Translations under genes and position numbers: made by a program
Assembly: GCA_025774845.1 (NCBI GenBank)
Contig: JALGZP010000011.1
Span: forward strand, 1-64,000
DNA length: 64,000 nucleotides
Source: a bacterium
GTDB lineage: Bacteria > Arandabacterota > Arandabacteria > Arandabacterales > Arandabacteraceae
Reading direction: 5' to 3'
Notes under the pieces: model-generated
What the model was told of the DNA's origin: nothing
Databases searched by the model: none
What the model saw: only the letters and a program-made list of their open reading frames with translations
Part shown: one piece after another, positions 46,055-55,443 of the stretch
How positions within the stretch are numbered: the stretch's first letter is position 1
How the letters are laid out: every line of letters begins with the position of its first letter

Positions 46055-48251
46055 GTGCAACCCCATTGAAGATCGCTACGGTGTAAGCCGACCGGGCGAG
46101 CCCAAGCGAGGGTACGATCACGAGGCCCGTTGCAAAGCCGGCGACGCAGGCTCCCGTAAGATCCAGTGAGTAAGCAAGCGCCCCGGCATCACCTGCTCTC
46201 CGGCCGCCGGAAGCCAGAGATTCCGAGGCGACTGCAAAGATCACACCGGCTAGTCCGCCGGTGACAAACGCCATCACCGCAAATGCCGCATCCGGCGTAT
46301 GCCGCCATGTCAGGGCCGCCACCACCAGCAGCGGCATGATCAAGAGACAGCAGTGTACCAGCGGCAACGCCCGTGGCCCGATCCAATCCTTGTTTCGCGT
46401 CCCTGCCAGGCTGGATGCCAGACCCATACCGAGCATGAAAGCGGCCACAATCACGGCGATGCCGACGTAGATATAGCCGCTCACGATCTGAAACCCGAGC
46501 ACTATGAGGATCTCGGTAAACATCGCGGTAAACCCCATGGAGTAGACAGCCGCAGCTGCAGAGAGTTCCGACCGGGCCGCTGCCCCCGCCCGCAGGTGCA
46601 ACGCAATGATCACCACACCGGCGAGGATGAGCATGAGCAGGCAGCTACTCGTGTTCAACCGGGTGACGACGAATGAGATGGCCCTCCCGCTTCTGAAGTG
46701 CTTTGCCCAGAGCGCAATCGAATATGAGAAGGATACCGGCATCACGTCGGTGTTGGTCTGACCTGTATCGTGCGTGGCGATCACGCTGTCGAGACGCGCC
46801 GCCCGGATCGGTGAGAGACGGTCCGGCAGTACATACTCCGTGGTGTATGAGGTATCGAGGGCACGCAGCGAAAGTGTCTCAAGGAGGAGGCCGGTTCTCT
46901 CACCCACGTCAAGCCCCGGAGACGCCAGGAGATGGATGTACTCCCCGGGTACCAGTCCCACAAAGCCGAAAACCTCACTGCAACTGTTTACGAGAGCTGA
47001 AATCAGAGAAGCGAGTTCGGGACCGAGGTAGGCCCCCTCCTGGGGAATCTTGAGGGCCATGATGCCGTCTGTGCCGATAAGTGATTTCACACGCCGGAAG
47101 AACTGAACGGTGTAATACCTATTCATTTGGAGAGTTACGGGTGTTCCAACATTGATTATAACCACATCGTAGTGTCGGGGGGTCACGGCCATATAGCGTC
47201 TTCCATCGCCGTAGACAGGCGTCACGGTGAGCCCTTCACCTTCAAACCAGCCCGCCGGTGCCAGACGTGCCAGCACCTCCAGGGCGGTCGAGTCGAGCTC
47301 GACATAGTCCAGCCGTACAACCGATGGGTGTTTCGCGATCTCTCGAATGATCCCCGAGCCGGTGCCTCCGATCACGAGTACGCTCTCGGGGTTCGGATGA
47401 TGAAGGAGCGGGATATGAGCGCATTCCTCGGCATACATCGGGTCGGGAATCGTGAACGCCAGAACGCCGCTTTCGAAAAAGTCATGAATCCCTCCCCGGT
47501 CGGTTACGACGACGTTGCCGTACCTGGTGTCGGCCGTCTCGATGACCTTAAGCGGTGCCCACTGAGCTTGCCGCGTTGCCAGGTCAAGCCTTGGACTGAC
47601 TATCAACGCGAGAGCCAGGCATGCTAGAAGCACAGCGGCAGTTACGGAAAGGCGGCGGCGCCCGGATGGAGCTAGAATGAAGAGCAGATAAACCCCGGCC
47701 CACAGGCTTACGATACCTGCCAGCGTGACGATCGCCAGGGGATTCAACCACTCCAGCAGGAGGAAACTCAAGAGCAGACCGCCCATACCCGAACCGAGCG
47801 CCTCCACGCCGTACACAATCGAGATAGGCGCTCTGGTTTGAGAACGCTCAGCAAGACCTACCATTGTCACAAACAGCCCGCCCAGACAAAGTGCACACGG
47901 CACGATTCCGACGGCTGAGAGGAGGAGGACCATGGCCGGCCCCGGGATCTCACCCAGGGTGACAAGAAGAGGATGGAGAAGTCTGATCAGTGCGATCTGG
48001 GCGGGAGCGGTAACTGCCGCCACAACGAACAGGGCACCCGCCGCGGACCGGGTTTCCGGGGATCCTGCGTGGCGCTTGAAAACGAGGCAACCGGCGGCGA
48101 CAGCCATCAGCCACAAGGCCAGAGACGTGGCTATCGTCAGCTCGTTTCCGGTGAAGACAACGAGCAGCTCCCTGATGATCATGACCTGGGTGCAAATGCT
48201 GACCAGCCCAAGGCACCAGGAAAGCAGCAACAATCCTCTCTTAGAAGGCAT
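46002..48251 (-). CDS. Multi-TM protein with spermidine-synthase-like domain
   Basis: The 749-residue protein has about six transmembrane helices (1-225), a soluble Rossmann methyltransferase-like domain (about 235-470) and further helices to the end. The soluble part resembles SpeE: VIGGTGSGIIREI, LDYVELD and VYGDGRRYMA. The catalytic Asp of aminopropyltransferases (IIxD-x-x-DP) is replaced: the site reads DVVIINVGTP. Such fused membrane forms are widespread in environmental bacteria and of unknown function; polyamine synthesis is doubtful. It is the only minus-strand gene between 18546 and the end and overlaps the MEMO1 fusion tail-to-tail. Confidence 0.85.
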   Translation of the reverse strand: MPSKRGLLLLSWCLGLVSICTQVMIIRELLVVFTGNELTIATSLALWLMAVAAGCLVFKRHAGSPETRSAAGALFVVAAVTAPAQIALIRLLHPLLVTLGEIPGPAMVLLLSAVGIVPCALCLGGLFVTMVGLAERSQTRAPISIVYGVEALGSGMGGLLLSFLLLEWLNPLAIVTLAGIVSLWAGVYLLFILAPSGRRRLSVTAAVLLACLALALIVSPRLDLATRQAQWAPLKVIETADTRYGNVVVTDRGGIHDFFESGVLAFTIPDPMYAEECAHIPLLHHPNPESVLVIGGTGSGIIREIAKHPSVVRLDYVELDSTALEVLARLAPAGWFEGEGLTVTPVYGDGRRYMAVTPRHYDVVIINVGTPVTLQMNRYYTVQFFRRVKSLIGTDGIMALKIPQEGAYLGPELASLISALVNSCSEVFGFVGLVPGEYIHLLASPGLDVGERTGLLLETLSLRALDTSYTTEYVLPDRLSPIRAARLDSVIATHDTGQTNTDVMPVSFSYSIALWAKHFRSGRAISFVVTRLNTSSCLLMLILAGVVIIALHLRAGAAARSELSAAAAVYSMGFTAMFTEILIVLGFQIVSGYIYVGIAVIVAAFMLGMGLASSLAGTRNKDWIGPRALPLVHCCLLIMPLLVVAALTWRHTPDAAFAVMAFVTGGLAGVIFAVASESLASGGRRAGDAGALAYSLDLTGACVAGFATGLVIVPSLGLARSAYTVAIFNGVALIPILLGTKLLPRAPSH

Positions 48252-48338
48252 GGTCGAATTATCTTCCTTGATTTATAGGGCATGGTATCATAGTCTAGGG
48301 ATGGACTCAAGTGGACCCTGACTCAAAAAGGGAGCAAA

Positions 48339-48722
48339 GTGGGACAAAGCGATTTAATGGGTGATCTCGAGGTACTGGCGGCCGGTGATCCCCGGTACAA
48401 GCTGGAATCCTATGTATTCGTGATAAATGCAGTTGAGTTCACCATGCGTAGCCTCAGACGCAGGGGACATGTCACGGGGCATGAGCTGCTGGATGGAATC
48501 AAAGGCCTGGCGAAGCGGGAATTCGGACCGATGGCCAAGACGGTCTTTGAGAGCTGGGGCGTTTCCACAACCGAGGACTTCGGTGAAATAGTCTTCAAAC
48601 TGATCGAGGCCGGCGTACTGGGTAAGACCGACAGGGACTCGAGGGAAGACTTCAGCGACGTCTTCGACTTCAACGATGTCTTCGAGAGGCAGTACGACTG
48701 GAATATCGAAGGTGCGTTATGA
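48339..48722 (+). CDS. Minf_1886-family protein of unknown function
   Basis: The 127-residue protein has the features of this small family: AAGDPRYKLESYVFVINAV, GHVTGHELLDGIKGLA, FGPMAKTVFESWGV, EDFGEIVFKLIEAGVL and the acidic Phe-rich DSREDFSDVFDFNDVF. No function is known. Relatives often lie near stress or housekeeping genes; here Hsp20 follows after 14 bases. The GTG at 48339 is preceded by GGGAG; ATG 48357 lacks a ribosome site. Upstream, GACTCAA occurs twice in the short gap to the divergent gene. Confidence 0.8.
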   Translation: MGQSDLMGDLEVLAAGDPRYKLESYVFVINAVEFTMRSLRRRGHVTGHELLDGIKGLAKREFGPMAKTVFESWGVSTTEDFGEIVFKLIEAGVLGKTDRDSREDFSDVFDFNDVFERQYDWNIEGAL

Positions 48723-48736
48723 CCCGGGGGTGAGTG

Positions 48737-49195
48737 ATGCATCCGCAGGATGACGATTTCATCAGGGATATCAGACACCTTCAGGAAACCATGGAGCGGT
48801 TGCTGTCGGATTTCTCGAGATTGCACACGCCCCTGTTACTCGGCAAGGAATCGGTGTGGCGGCCGCTGACCGATGTCTACGAGACCGACAAAGAGTACGT
48901 GATCAGGATGGAGATCGCGGGCATGGACCCGGATGATTTCAGCGTGACGCTGCATAACCGGGTTTTCAGGATCAAGGGTGTGAGACGGGATCCGCCGCCT
49001 GCGGGGCAGAGACGTTTTCACAAGATGGAGATCAGTGTGGGGCCGTTCGAGTGCAACGTGGAGATCTCGCCCAACGTCAGGATATCCTCCATGGATGCGC
49101 ACTACGAGAACGGTTACCTTCTCATAAGAATCAGCAAGGGCACAGACAAGCTGAAGGGCGTCGAAAGGACAATCCCCGTAGAAAGAGGTTTGTAG
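48737..49195 (+). CDS. Hsp20/alpha-crystallin small heat-shock protein
   Basis: The 152-residue chaperone has an alpha-crystallin domain from about residue 42 (RPLTDVYETDKEYVIRMEIAGM, LHNRVFRIKGVRR, ISSMDAHYENGYLLIRISK). It holds unfolding proteins in oligomers. The C-terminal I-x-I/V anchor may be the IPV in RTIPVERGL. ATG 48737 follows GGGGGTG; a GTG lies one codon upstream. No CIRCE or other heat-shock operator is visible in front. Confidence 0.93.
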   Translation: MHPQDDDFIRDIRHLQETMERLLSDFSRLHTPLLLGKESVWRPLTDVYETDKEYVIRMEIAGMDPDDFSVTLHNRVFRIKGVRRDPPPAGQRRFHKMEISVGPFECNVEISPNVRISSMDAHYENGYLLIRISKGTDKLKGVERTIPVERGL

Positions 49196-49296
49196 ATTGC
49201 CCACCTGGACGACCAAGGCGCTGACTGACGTCGCGAGCAGGCTCTTCGGCGGTAAGAGTGTGAACCAGCCCTTCTCGCTCCTACCCGGCGCTCACC

Positions 49297-50202
49297 ATGC
49301 TGAGGTCCGCATTGCCGGAATCGCGGATCATCTGTCTTGTCGAGGATGGGCAGGGGGACATTTTCAGAGACCGGAGCATAGTCGACGATCTGGTTGAGTT
49401 TCCGAAGTTCGGTGGAGCGGGAGCGGTCTGGGGATACCGTTCCTTCATAGGTGAGATCAGAGAGCGGATGGTCGAGGCGGTGTTCTACTTCGATTACAGG
49501 CACGACTTCTACAGAGTTATCCTTCCGCTCTTGAGCGGCGCGCGCCTCAGGCTCAAGGTACGGGGTGAAATCGGTTACCCGCTCTTTAACATCGAAGTGG
49601 TGCCCGGCAGCGATTCCACGTACTTCCGTGATGTCAACCTGTGTCTAGTGAAGTTCCTCTCTTCCGGGGGTGGCCAATGGTCGGGCTGGAAGTTCCCGGA
49701 GAATGAAGCGAAGATAGCCAAAGAGATCGTTGGGTTCAGAAAGCCTAATCCATCGGATCTCTTGATCGGTGTCGACCTCAGTCATACCAAAGCTGGAGGG
49801 AGGCCGCCCTTCGACGCCGCCATCAGGCTGGCCAGGAGTTTTGCTGCACTCAAACCCAGCCGGATTGCGCTCCTGTCCGATCCCAACCCGGCGATCAAAC
49901 AAGATGAGATAAAGCGCCTTGGACCGTACGACTGGCTTGATATACCAGGCAAGAGCTTCCGGGACACGCTGGGAATCCTGTCGCAATGCGACCTCTTTAT
50001 AAGCGGGAACACTGATCTCTTTCACTTCGCCGTCTCGATGGGAATACCTTCGTATGTGCTGTTCTCCGACACGGACGACAGAAGATGGATACCCAGCGAC
50101 GGGATCTTCAGTCTTGTTGAGGAACAGACCTGGAAGACCACTCCACCCGCACAGCTGGCGATGCAGATGCGCGATTTCGTCAGCGCCCCTTCAAGGATCT
50201 GA
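49297..50202 (+). CDS. GT9-type (heptosyltransferase-like) glycosyltransferase, possibly frameshifted at the start
   Basis: The 301 residues resemble family 9 glycosyltransferases: MLRSALPESRIICLVED at the start, and the donor-site region LSQCDLFISGNTDLFHFAVSMGIPSYVLF near residue 230-260. The usual N-terminal strand with G-D-V before the first helix is missing. In the preceding 100 bases another frame is open from TTG 49197 right after hsp20, and loss of one C from the CCC at 49284-49286 would join it as FSLLPALTMLRSALPES. So either the gene is naturally short or there is a frameshift or sequence error. Its place before msbA and two more GT9 genes supports an LPS core role. Confidence 0.7.
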   Translation: MLRSALPESRIICLVEDGQGDIFRDRSIVDDLVEFPKFGGAGAVWGYRSFIGEIRERMVEAVFYFDYRHDFYRVILPLLSGARLRLKVRGEIGYPLFNIEVVPGSDSTYFRDVNLCLVKFLSSGGGQWSGWKFPENEAKIAKEIVGFRKPNPSDLLIGVDLSHTKAGGRPPFDAAIRLARSFAALKPSRIALLSDPNPAIKQDEIKRLGPYDWLDIPGKSFRDTLGILSQCDLFISGNTDLFHFAVSMGIPSYVLFSDTDDRRWIPSDGIFSLVEEQTWKTTPPAQLAMQMRDFVSAPSRI

Positions 50203-50204
50203 TC

Positions 50205-52088
50205 ATGAGTTCCAGGGGGCTCTACTTCAGACTGATCTCATTCATGAAGCCTTACTGGAAGCGGTTGACATGCGCGTTGCTTCTCATGGTTATGGTGGCG
50301 ATCTTCAGCGGTATCTCGATCGGTATGATTCTCCCCTTTGTCAACGTGATATTCTCGGGTGGGAAACTGGATCTGGCGGGGACGACGGACGGTGAGGCAG
50401 GTGGGATCATGGGTGTGGCGCCGGAAGCCCTCTCTTCGGTACAGGAAACCGTGAGGCAGAAGGTACTTTCCTTCTACTCCTCGGATTCACCGGTCGTTAC
50501 CCTTGAGCGGATCTGCGTCTCCATCCTTGTCATCTATTTCCTCAAGGGCTTGTTTACCTATCTCCTTGCGATCGTCAACGCATCCCTCGAACAACGCGTG
50601 ATCCGCGATGTCCGGAACGGTCTCTACACGCACCTCCACAGGTTGACGTTGTCGTTCTTTCACGCCAGCAAGACCGGACAGGTGATATCGAGGATCACGA
50701 ATGATGTGACGCTTATCAGGATGAGCCTGTCAGCCGGGTTCCTCGGGGCACTCCGCGATCTGCTTTTCGTGATCGTTTACGCCTCAATCGTGATCTGGAT
50801 CAGCTGGCGGCTGGCACTCGTCGCCTTCCTTGTGATTCCACCGATAACATTCGGTGTTACAAAGATCGGACACAGACTCCGGAGATACAGCACCAAGGCC
50901 CAGGAGAAGATGGCCGACATCACAAGCGTCCTGCAGGAGACGATATCCGGTATTAGAGTCGTAAAGGCATTCGGCATGGAGGATTTCGAGACAACCAAGT
51001 TCTACCGCCATACGAGGGGTTTCTTCTCCGCATTCATGACCCAACAGCGTGCGGCCTCACTCGCACCTCCCATGACCGAGTTTCTTGGAGCTACGGGAGC
51101 ACTGGTCGTGCTGTGGTACGGCGGGACCCAGGTGCTTGAAGGACATCTTTTGAGTCCCGACTGGTTTCTGATCTTCCTGGCAGCGATGCTTTCAATCATA
51201 CACCCGGCGAAGAATCTGACTCATGCCAGCGCAAAGATACAGGAAGGTCTGGCCGCAGCGAGACGGATATTCGAGATACTGGATACAGTGCCCGAAATAA
51301 CCGACAGCAAGGATGCTGTGGATATCGATACGATAAGCGAGGGGCTCGAGTTTGAGAATGTCAGTTTCACGTATGGCGAACAGGAATACGTTCTGAGAGA
51401 CATCAGTTTCAAGGTAAAGAAGGGGCAGGTTGTGGCCATCGTCGGTCCCAGCGGCGCAGGCAAGTCCACCCTGGTGGATTTGATCCCGCGCTTCTACGAT
51501 CCGACCTCCGGGGGCGTGAAGATCGACGGTAAGGACATTAGGTCGTCGACCATCCGCTCACTTCGAAGCCTTATGGGAATAGTCACCCAGGAGACAATAC
51601 TCTTCAATGATACGGTTAGAAACAACATAGCGTACGGTATAGAGGACATACCGCTTGAGAAGGTAGCCGGGGCTGCAAAAGCGGCGAATGCCCACGACTT
51701 CATAAGTAACCTGCCGGAAAAGTATGATACCGTAATCGGGGACAGGGGAGTGAGACTGTCCGGCGGAGAGCGCCAGAGGATTGCGATCGCCAGGGCCATA
51801 CTCAAGAACCCTCAGATCCTGATCTTTGATGAGGCGACCTCGTCGCTTGATTCTGAATCGGAGAAACTCGTACAGGACGCCATACAGCATCTGATCTCAA
51901 AACGGACCAACTTCGTGATTGCCCACAGGCTGTCGACCGTGACGAATGCGGATTTGATTCTTGTTCTGGATGATGGGAGGATAGTCGAGTCCGGGCGTCA
52001 TGAAGAGTTGCTTGCGGCCGGACAGGTCTACAGGAAACTCTATGACCTGCAGTTTAAGGATTATCCGCAGGCCGTCCGGGAAGGCTAG
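50205..52088 (+). CDS. msbA: Lipid A export ABC transporter, MsbA-like
   Basis: The 627-residue half-transporter has six transmembrane helices (about 20-345) and an ATPase domain: Walker A GPSGAGKSTLVDLI, signature LSGGERQRIAIARAI, Walker B ILIFDEATSSLD and switch AHRLSTV. It flips core-lipid A across the inner membrane. An extra stretch between helices 1 and 2 (about 50-95) is longer than in E. coli MsbA. Position between glycosyltransferases for LPS core supports lipid A rather than drug export. It starts two bases after the previous stop. Confidence 0.9.
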   Translation: MSSRGLYFRLISFMKPYWKRLTCALLLMVMVAIFSGISIGMILPFVNVIFSGGKLDLAGTTDGEAGGIMGVAPEALSSVQETVRQKVLSFYSSDSPVVTLERICVSILVIYFLKGLFTYLLAIVNASLEQRVIRDVRNGLYTHLHRLTLSFFHASKTGQVISRITNDVTLIRMSLSAGFLGALRDLLFVIVYASIVIWISWRLALVAFLVIPPITFGVTKIGHRLRRYSTKAQEKMADITSVLQETISGIRVVKAFGMEDFETTKFYRHTRGFFSAFMTQQRAASLAPPMTEFLGATGALVVLWYGGTQVLEGHLLSPDWFLIFLAAMLSIIHPAKNLTHASAKIQEGLAAARRIFEILDTVPEITDSKDAVDIDTISEGLEFENVSFTYGEQEYVLRDISFKVKKGQVVAIVGPSGAGKSTLVDLIPRFYDPTSGGVKIDGKDIRSSTIRSLRSLMGIVTQETILFNDTVRNNIAYGIEDIPLEKVAGAAKAANAHDFISNLPEKYDTVIGDRGVRLSGGERQRIAIARAILKNPQILIFDEATSSLDSESEKLVQDAIQHLISKRTNFVIAHRLSTVTNADLILVLDDGRIVESGRHEELLAAGQVYRKLYDLQFKDYPQAVREG

Positions 52089-52093
52089 CACCT

Positions 52094-53107
52094 GTGGCAA
52101 ACCTGTTGATCGTCAGGCTCAGCTCATTCGGAGACATTGTTCTCACCGAACCTGCCACCCGGGCGGTGAAGCAGCATTATCCGGCCGGCAGACTATGGTT
52201 TGTCACCTCTGAGCAGTATAGCGGGATACCGCGGCTTTTCTCCTCTGTTGACTCTGTGATAACCTATTCGAGGGGTGGTCCCAATCCCGAACTGGACGCC
52301 GTCGCAAGGGACACCGAGTTCGATGCGGTAATAGACCTCCAGGGCAACCTGCGTTCCCGCCGTATAACCGCGAGGCTGCGAAGCAGGAAGACAGTCAGAC
52401 ACCGCAGACAGCAGTTTCGCCGTTTCGTTAGCGTGTACCTGCCGTGGATCCGGAGAGAGAACCTCGACCATACTGTTCAGTCATATGCGGGCGCCGTCCG
52501 CGGACTCGGTATCGAGCCCCCCGACAATGTCCCCGGCATAGAGCCGCCCGGGGCGGATCTTAAGAAGGCAGTCGGCAGGTTCGGAGCAGGACCTTTCATC
52601 GGTGTCTGCCCCGGAGGCAGCAGCCCGCACAAGAGATGGAGTGAGGAACACTTTGCCGACCTGATCGGCTGTTTCACAGAAAAGGGCAGGAGGGTTCTTA
52701 TCATAGGGTCCGACGCGGACAGGACCGTTGCCGAGGCGGTTGCCGGGAGTCTGAGTGGGGGAGACGTGGAGGTTTACATAGGTAACGACGTCGGTATGAT
52801 CGCGGGTCTCCTGTCAATGTGTGCCGCAACGGTCACCAACGATTCAGGTCTGATGCACCTGGCCGGTGCCGTGGGTTCTGGAGTTGTTTCGATCTTCGGT
52901 CCCACTTCGCCGCTGCTCGGGTTCGCTCCGATGGCCCGGGGCGCGGTGGTGGTAACACGCGGTCTGGCGTGCAGCCCGTGCAGTTTTCACGGTAACAAGC
53001 CGTGCAAGTATGAGACAAGACAATGCCTGGAGGAGATCGACCCGGGCGAAGTGGCTGGGATAGTCAATGATATGGTCGGTAACGGAAGACCGGAAAGCGG
53101 ACGCTAA
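52094..53107 (+). CDS. GT9 heptosyltransferase
   Basis: The 337-residue enzyme has LLIVRLSSFGDIVLTEPATRAV at the start (written here as LLIVRLSSFGDIV), with the conserved GD, and the donor region GGSSPHKRWSEEHFADLI plus TNDSGLMHLAGAVGSGVVSIFGPTSP late in the protein. It belongs to the WaaC/WaaF group that adds heptose to LPS core. CSPCSFHGNKPCKYETRQCLEEI near the end resembles the Cys-rich C-terminus common in this family. A GTG start is used. The exact sugar and linkage cannot be inferred. Confidence 0.9.
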   Translation: MANLLIVRLSSFGDIVLTEPATRAVKQHYPAGRLWFVTSEQYSGIPRLFSSVDSVITYSRGGPNPELDAVARDTEFDAVIDLQGNLRSRRITARLRSRKTVRHRRQQFRRFVSVYLPWIRRENLDHTVQSYAGAVRGLGIEPPDNVPGIEPPGADLKKAVGRFGAGPFIGVCPGGSSPHKRWSEEHFADLIGCFTEKGRRVLIIGSDADRTVAEAVAGSLSGGDVEVYIGNDVGMIAGLLSMCAATVTNDSGLMHLAGAVGSGVVSIFGPTSPLLGFAPMARGAVVVTRGLACSPCSFHGNKPCKYETRQCLEEIDPGEVAGIVNDMVGNGRPESGR

Positions 53108-54131
53108 GAAGGTCAGTCTGGCAGCGAGAGCTCCTAACTGGCTTGGGGATGCCGTGCTTGCCATCCCCGCCGTCCGGGGGCTGGTTGACTGCGCGCGGCG
53201 CGGTCGTGTCGTAGTGCTGGCTTCGACCGCATCAGCGGAAGTGTTTTCAAGGATACCCGGCACACTCGTCTTCCCGGTTCGGCGGCCCGGTGCAGGGGCA
53301 GCCGATTCGTTGCGGGCCGTGCTCAAGGGAGCCTCGATTCTCCGCACCTTCGGTCCCGTGTGGGCATTCAGCTTCACCCGGTCGTTTACCTCTGCGGCCA
53401 TGTGCCGGCTCGGGAGGGTACCGCGGCGAGTCGGCTTTGCAGACAGCTCGTTCTCATTTTTCTATACCGACAAGGTGCCCCGTGTGGCGCCCGGGCATGA
53501 GCACCTCACCGAGACCTATTGCAGGCTGGTCGAGAGTATGGGTATAAAGATCATCGACAGAGTCCCGGCTCTGGAGCCGACCGAAAGCGATCGTCTGAAC
53601 GGCCGGCAGGCCCTGGAGAAGTATGGGCTCCTCGAGGGTGGTTACCTGTGCCTCTTTCCGGGAGCCAGGTACGGACCGGCGAAGCGCTGGGATCCGGCTC
53701 GATTCGCTTCGCTCGGGGATAACGCAGTCGACAGGTTTCATCTGAAAGTCGTGTTACTGGGGAGCGGGAGTGATGCTGCCGCCTGCAGCGCTGTCCGGGA
53801 GAAGATGAACAGGGAAAGTCTCAACCTCTGTGGTGATCTGGATTTCTCAGGCCTCGTGGGCCTACTCAGCATGTGTCGCGCAACCGTTTCAAACGATAGC
53901 GGCGGCATGCATCTCGCAGCAGCGCTTGGAGTGCCTACCGTCGGTTTGTTTTTCTCCACAGACCCAGGGTGGACGCGCCCTCTGTCTCCTGAATCCACCT
54001 CTCTTTCTAGCAGGATGGAATGCTCCCCGTGTTTTGCCAGGGATTGCGGCCGGGGCACACCGTGCACCCAGACGATCGAAGTTGATGAGGTGACCGGCGT
54101 GCTTGCAAAGATCGGAGGGACAACGGCTTGA
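53067..54131 (+). CDS. GT9 heptosyltransferase, WaaF-like
   Basis: The 354-residue enzyme has RAPNWLGDAVLAIPAVRGL with the conserved NWLGD, FSFTRSFTSAAMCRLGRVPRR, CLFPGARYGPAKRW, and the donor-site SNDSGGMHLAAALGVPTVGLF. These are the marks of lipopolysaccharide heptosyltransferase II. The start lies 41 bases inside the previous gene; no later start keeps the NWLGD strand with a ribosome site. It is followed by a gmhB-like gene, four bases overlapping, which would supply the heptose donor pathway. Confidence 0.9.
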   Translation: MIWSVTEDRKADAKKVSLAARAPNWLGDAVLAIPAVRGLVDCARRGRVVVLASTASAEVFSRIPGTLVFPVRRPGAGAADSLRAVLKGASILRTFGPVWAFSFTRSFTSAAMCRLGRVPRRVGFADSSFSFFYTDKVPRVAPGHEHLTETYCRLVESMGIKIIDRVPALEPTESDRLNGRQALEKYGLLEGGYLCLFPGARYGPAKRWDPARFASLGDNAVDRFHLKVVLLGSGSDAAACSAVREKMNRESLNLCGDLDFSGLVGLLSMCRATVSNDSGGMHLAAALGVPTVGLFFSTDPGWTRPLSPESTSLSSRMECSPCFARDCGRGTPCTQTIEVDEVTGVLAKIGGTTA

Positions 54132-54706
54132 ACAAGGCGGTCTTCTTTGACAGGGACGGCACGCTTCTCATAGAACTGGGCTACCTCACCCATCCTTCGC
54201 GTGTGGCACCGTATCACTTCGCCGCGGAGGCCCTGAGAATGGCACGGGACCATGGATATCTTCTCATCGCGGTCACGAATCAATCCGCCATCGCCAGGGG
54301 TTACCTCAGCGAAGCCGATCTGGCCGTGATTCACCGGAGGATGCAGGACATCTTCGGGGAGGCCCGGGCGGAGCTCGATGCCATATACTATTGTCCTCAC
54401 CACCCCGATGGAACCGTCAGAGCTTACAGGAAGAAGTGCGACTGCAGGAAGCCCGGGATAGAACTGGGCGTGCAGGCGGCCCGGAAATTCGATATCGACC
54501 TTAAGGGGTCCTTTCTCATCGGGGACAAGGAGACGGATCTGCTTTTCGGCTCGGGCCTCGGTATGACCACCTGTCTGGTCCGGACGGGATTGGGGGCTCC
54601 CGAGGAAGAGCGTCTCGGTGGAGAGGGCTTGAAAGACTCGATGGTTTTCGATAATGTGCTGGATGCGGTGAAGTGGATCACCAGAGAGGATGGATGTTCG
54701 AGATGA
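54128..54706 (+). CDS. gmhB: HAD-family heptose-bisphosphate phosphatase, GmhB-like
   Basis: The 192-residue HAD-IIIA phosphatase has FFDRDGTLL (nucleophile Asp8, acid/base Asp10), AVTNQSAIARGYL, and the zinc loop CPHHPDG ... KKCDCRKPG that marks GmhB/HisB-N types. IGDKETDLLFGSGLGM holds motif III/IV. It probably removes the 7-phosphate from glycero-manno-heptose-1,7-bisphosphate, making LPS core heptose precursor. gmhA and hldE are not in the window. It starts with TTG. Confidence 0.88.
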   Translation: MNKAVFFDRDGTLLIELGYLTHPSRVAPYHFAAEALRMARDHGYLLIAVTNQSAIARGYLSEADLAVIHRRMQDIFGEARAELDAIYYCPHHPDGTVRAYRKKCDCRKPGIELGVQAARKFDIDLKGSFLIGDKETDLLFGSGLGMTTCLVRTGLGAPEEERLGGEGLKDSMVFDNVLDAVKWITREDGCSR

Positions 54707-55428
54707 GAAGAACTTCGGTCGTTGCCGTCGCAGCACTTCTGCTGTTCAGTGCGGCTGCCATGGGACTGCCGTTTAAGACCGGAGAGAAACTGACGTTCGC
54801 CGTGCGCTATGAATTCGTCAAGGCGGGTGTTGCCACGATGGAGGTTGCCGGGCGGGTGAAATGTGAAGGAGGGGAGTGCTTCCGGATCGTGTCAGTGGCG
54901 CGGTCGACGATGCCGTTTTCCCTTTTCTTCGAGGTTGAGGACCGGGTCGAATCGCTCCTTGATGTGGAGAAACTCTATACGTGGCGTTATGAGAAGAACC
55001 TCAAGGAAGGGAACTACCGGGCGAGGGAGGTTGTTGTCTTCGACCAGCGGGAGCATACCGCCACCTACCCTGACGGCCGGGTTGTGACCATTCCGGAAGG
55101 GGTTCAGGACGTCCTGACGTCACTTTACTATATCAGGACCATGGATCTCGAGGTCGGGAAGAGTGTCTTCATTGAAAACCACGCAGACGGAAAGAACTAC
55201 CCGCTTGAGGTCAAGGTGCTCGGGGTCGAGATAATCAAGGTTCCTGCAGGTAAGTACGAGTGCTTCATCCTCGAACCGATTCTCAAGGCCTCGGGTATAT
55301 TTCAGCATAAGGGTCGTCTGACCGTCTGGATGTCTACCGATCCCAGTCACATTCCCGTGATGATGAAGAGCAAGGTTGCGATCGGTTCCATCAACGTGGT
55401 TCTGCTCGAGGCGGAAACGGGTAAATAG
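54694..55428 (+). CDS. DUF3108 exported protein
   Basis: The 244-residue protein has a signal peptide (RRTSVVAVAALLLFSAAAMG) and the DUF3108 pattern: FKTGEKLTFAVRYEFVKAGVATMEV at the start, RYEKNLKEGNYR, SLYYIRTMDLEVGKSV, and a late LTVWMSTDPSHIPVMMKSKV. The family is periplasmic and uncharacterised; its fold is probably a lipid-binding beta structure. The start may be ATG 54694 (behind AGAGGA) or ATG 54703, which overlaps the gmhB stop. Its place at the end of the LPS core genes hints at an envelope role. Confidence 0.82.
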   Translation: MFEMRRTSVVAVAALLLFSAAAMGLPFKTGEKLTFAVRYEFVKAGVATMEVAGRVKCEGGECFRIVSVARSTMPFSLFFEVEDRVESLLDVEKLYTWRYEKNLKEGNYRAREVVVFDQREHTATYPDGRVVTIPEGVQDVLTSLYYIRTMDLEVGKSVFIENHADGKNYPLEVKVLGVEIIKVPAGKYECFILEPILKASGIFQHKGRLTVWMSTDPSHIPVMMKSKVAIGSINVVLLEAETGK

Positions 55429-55443
55429 ACAGGAGACCGACAG

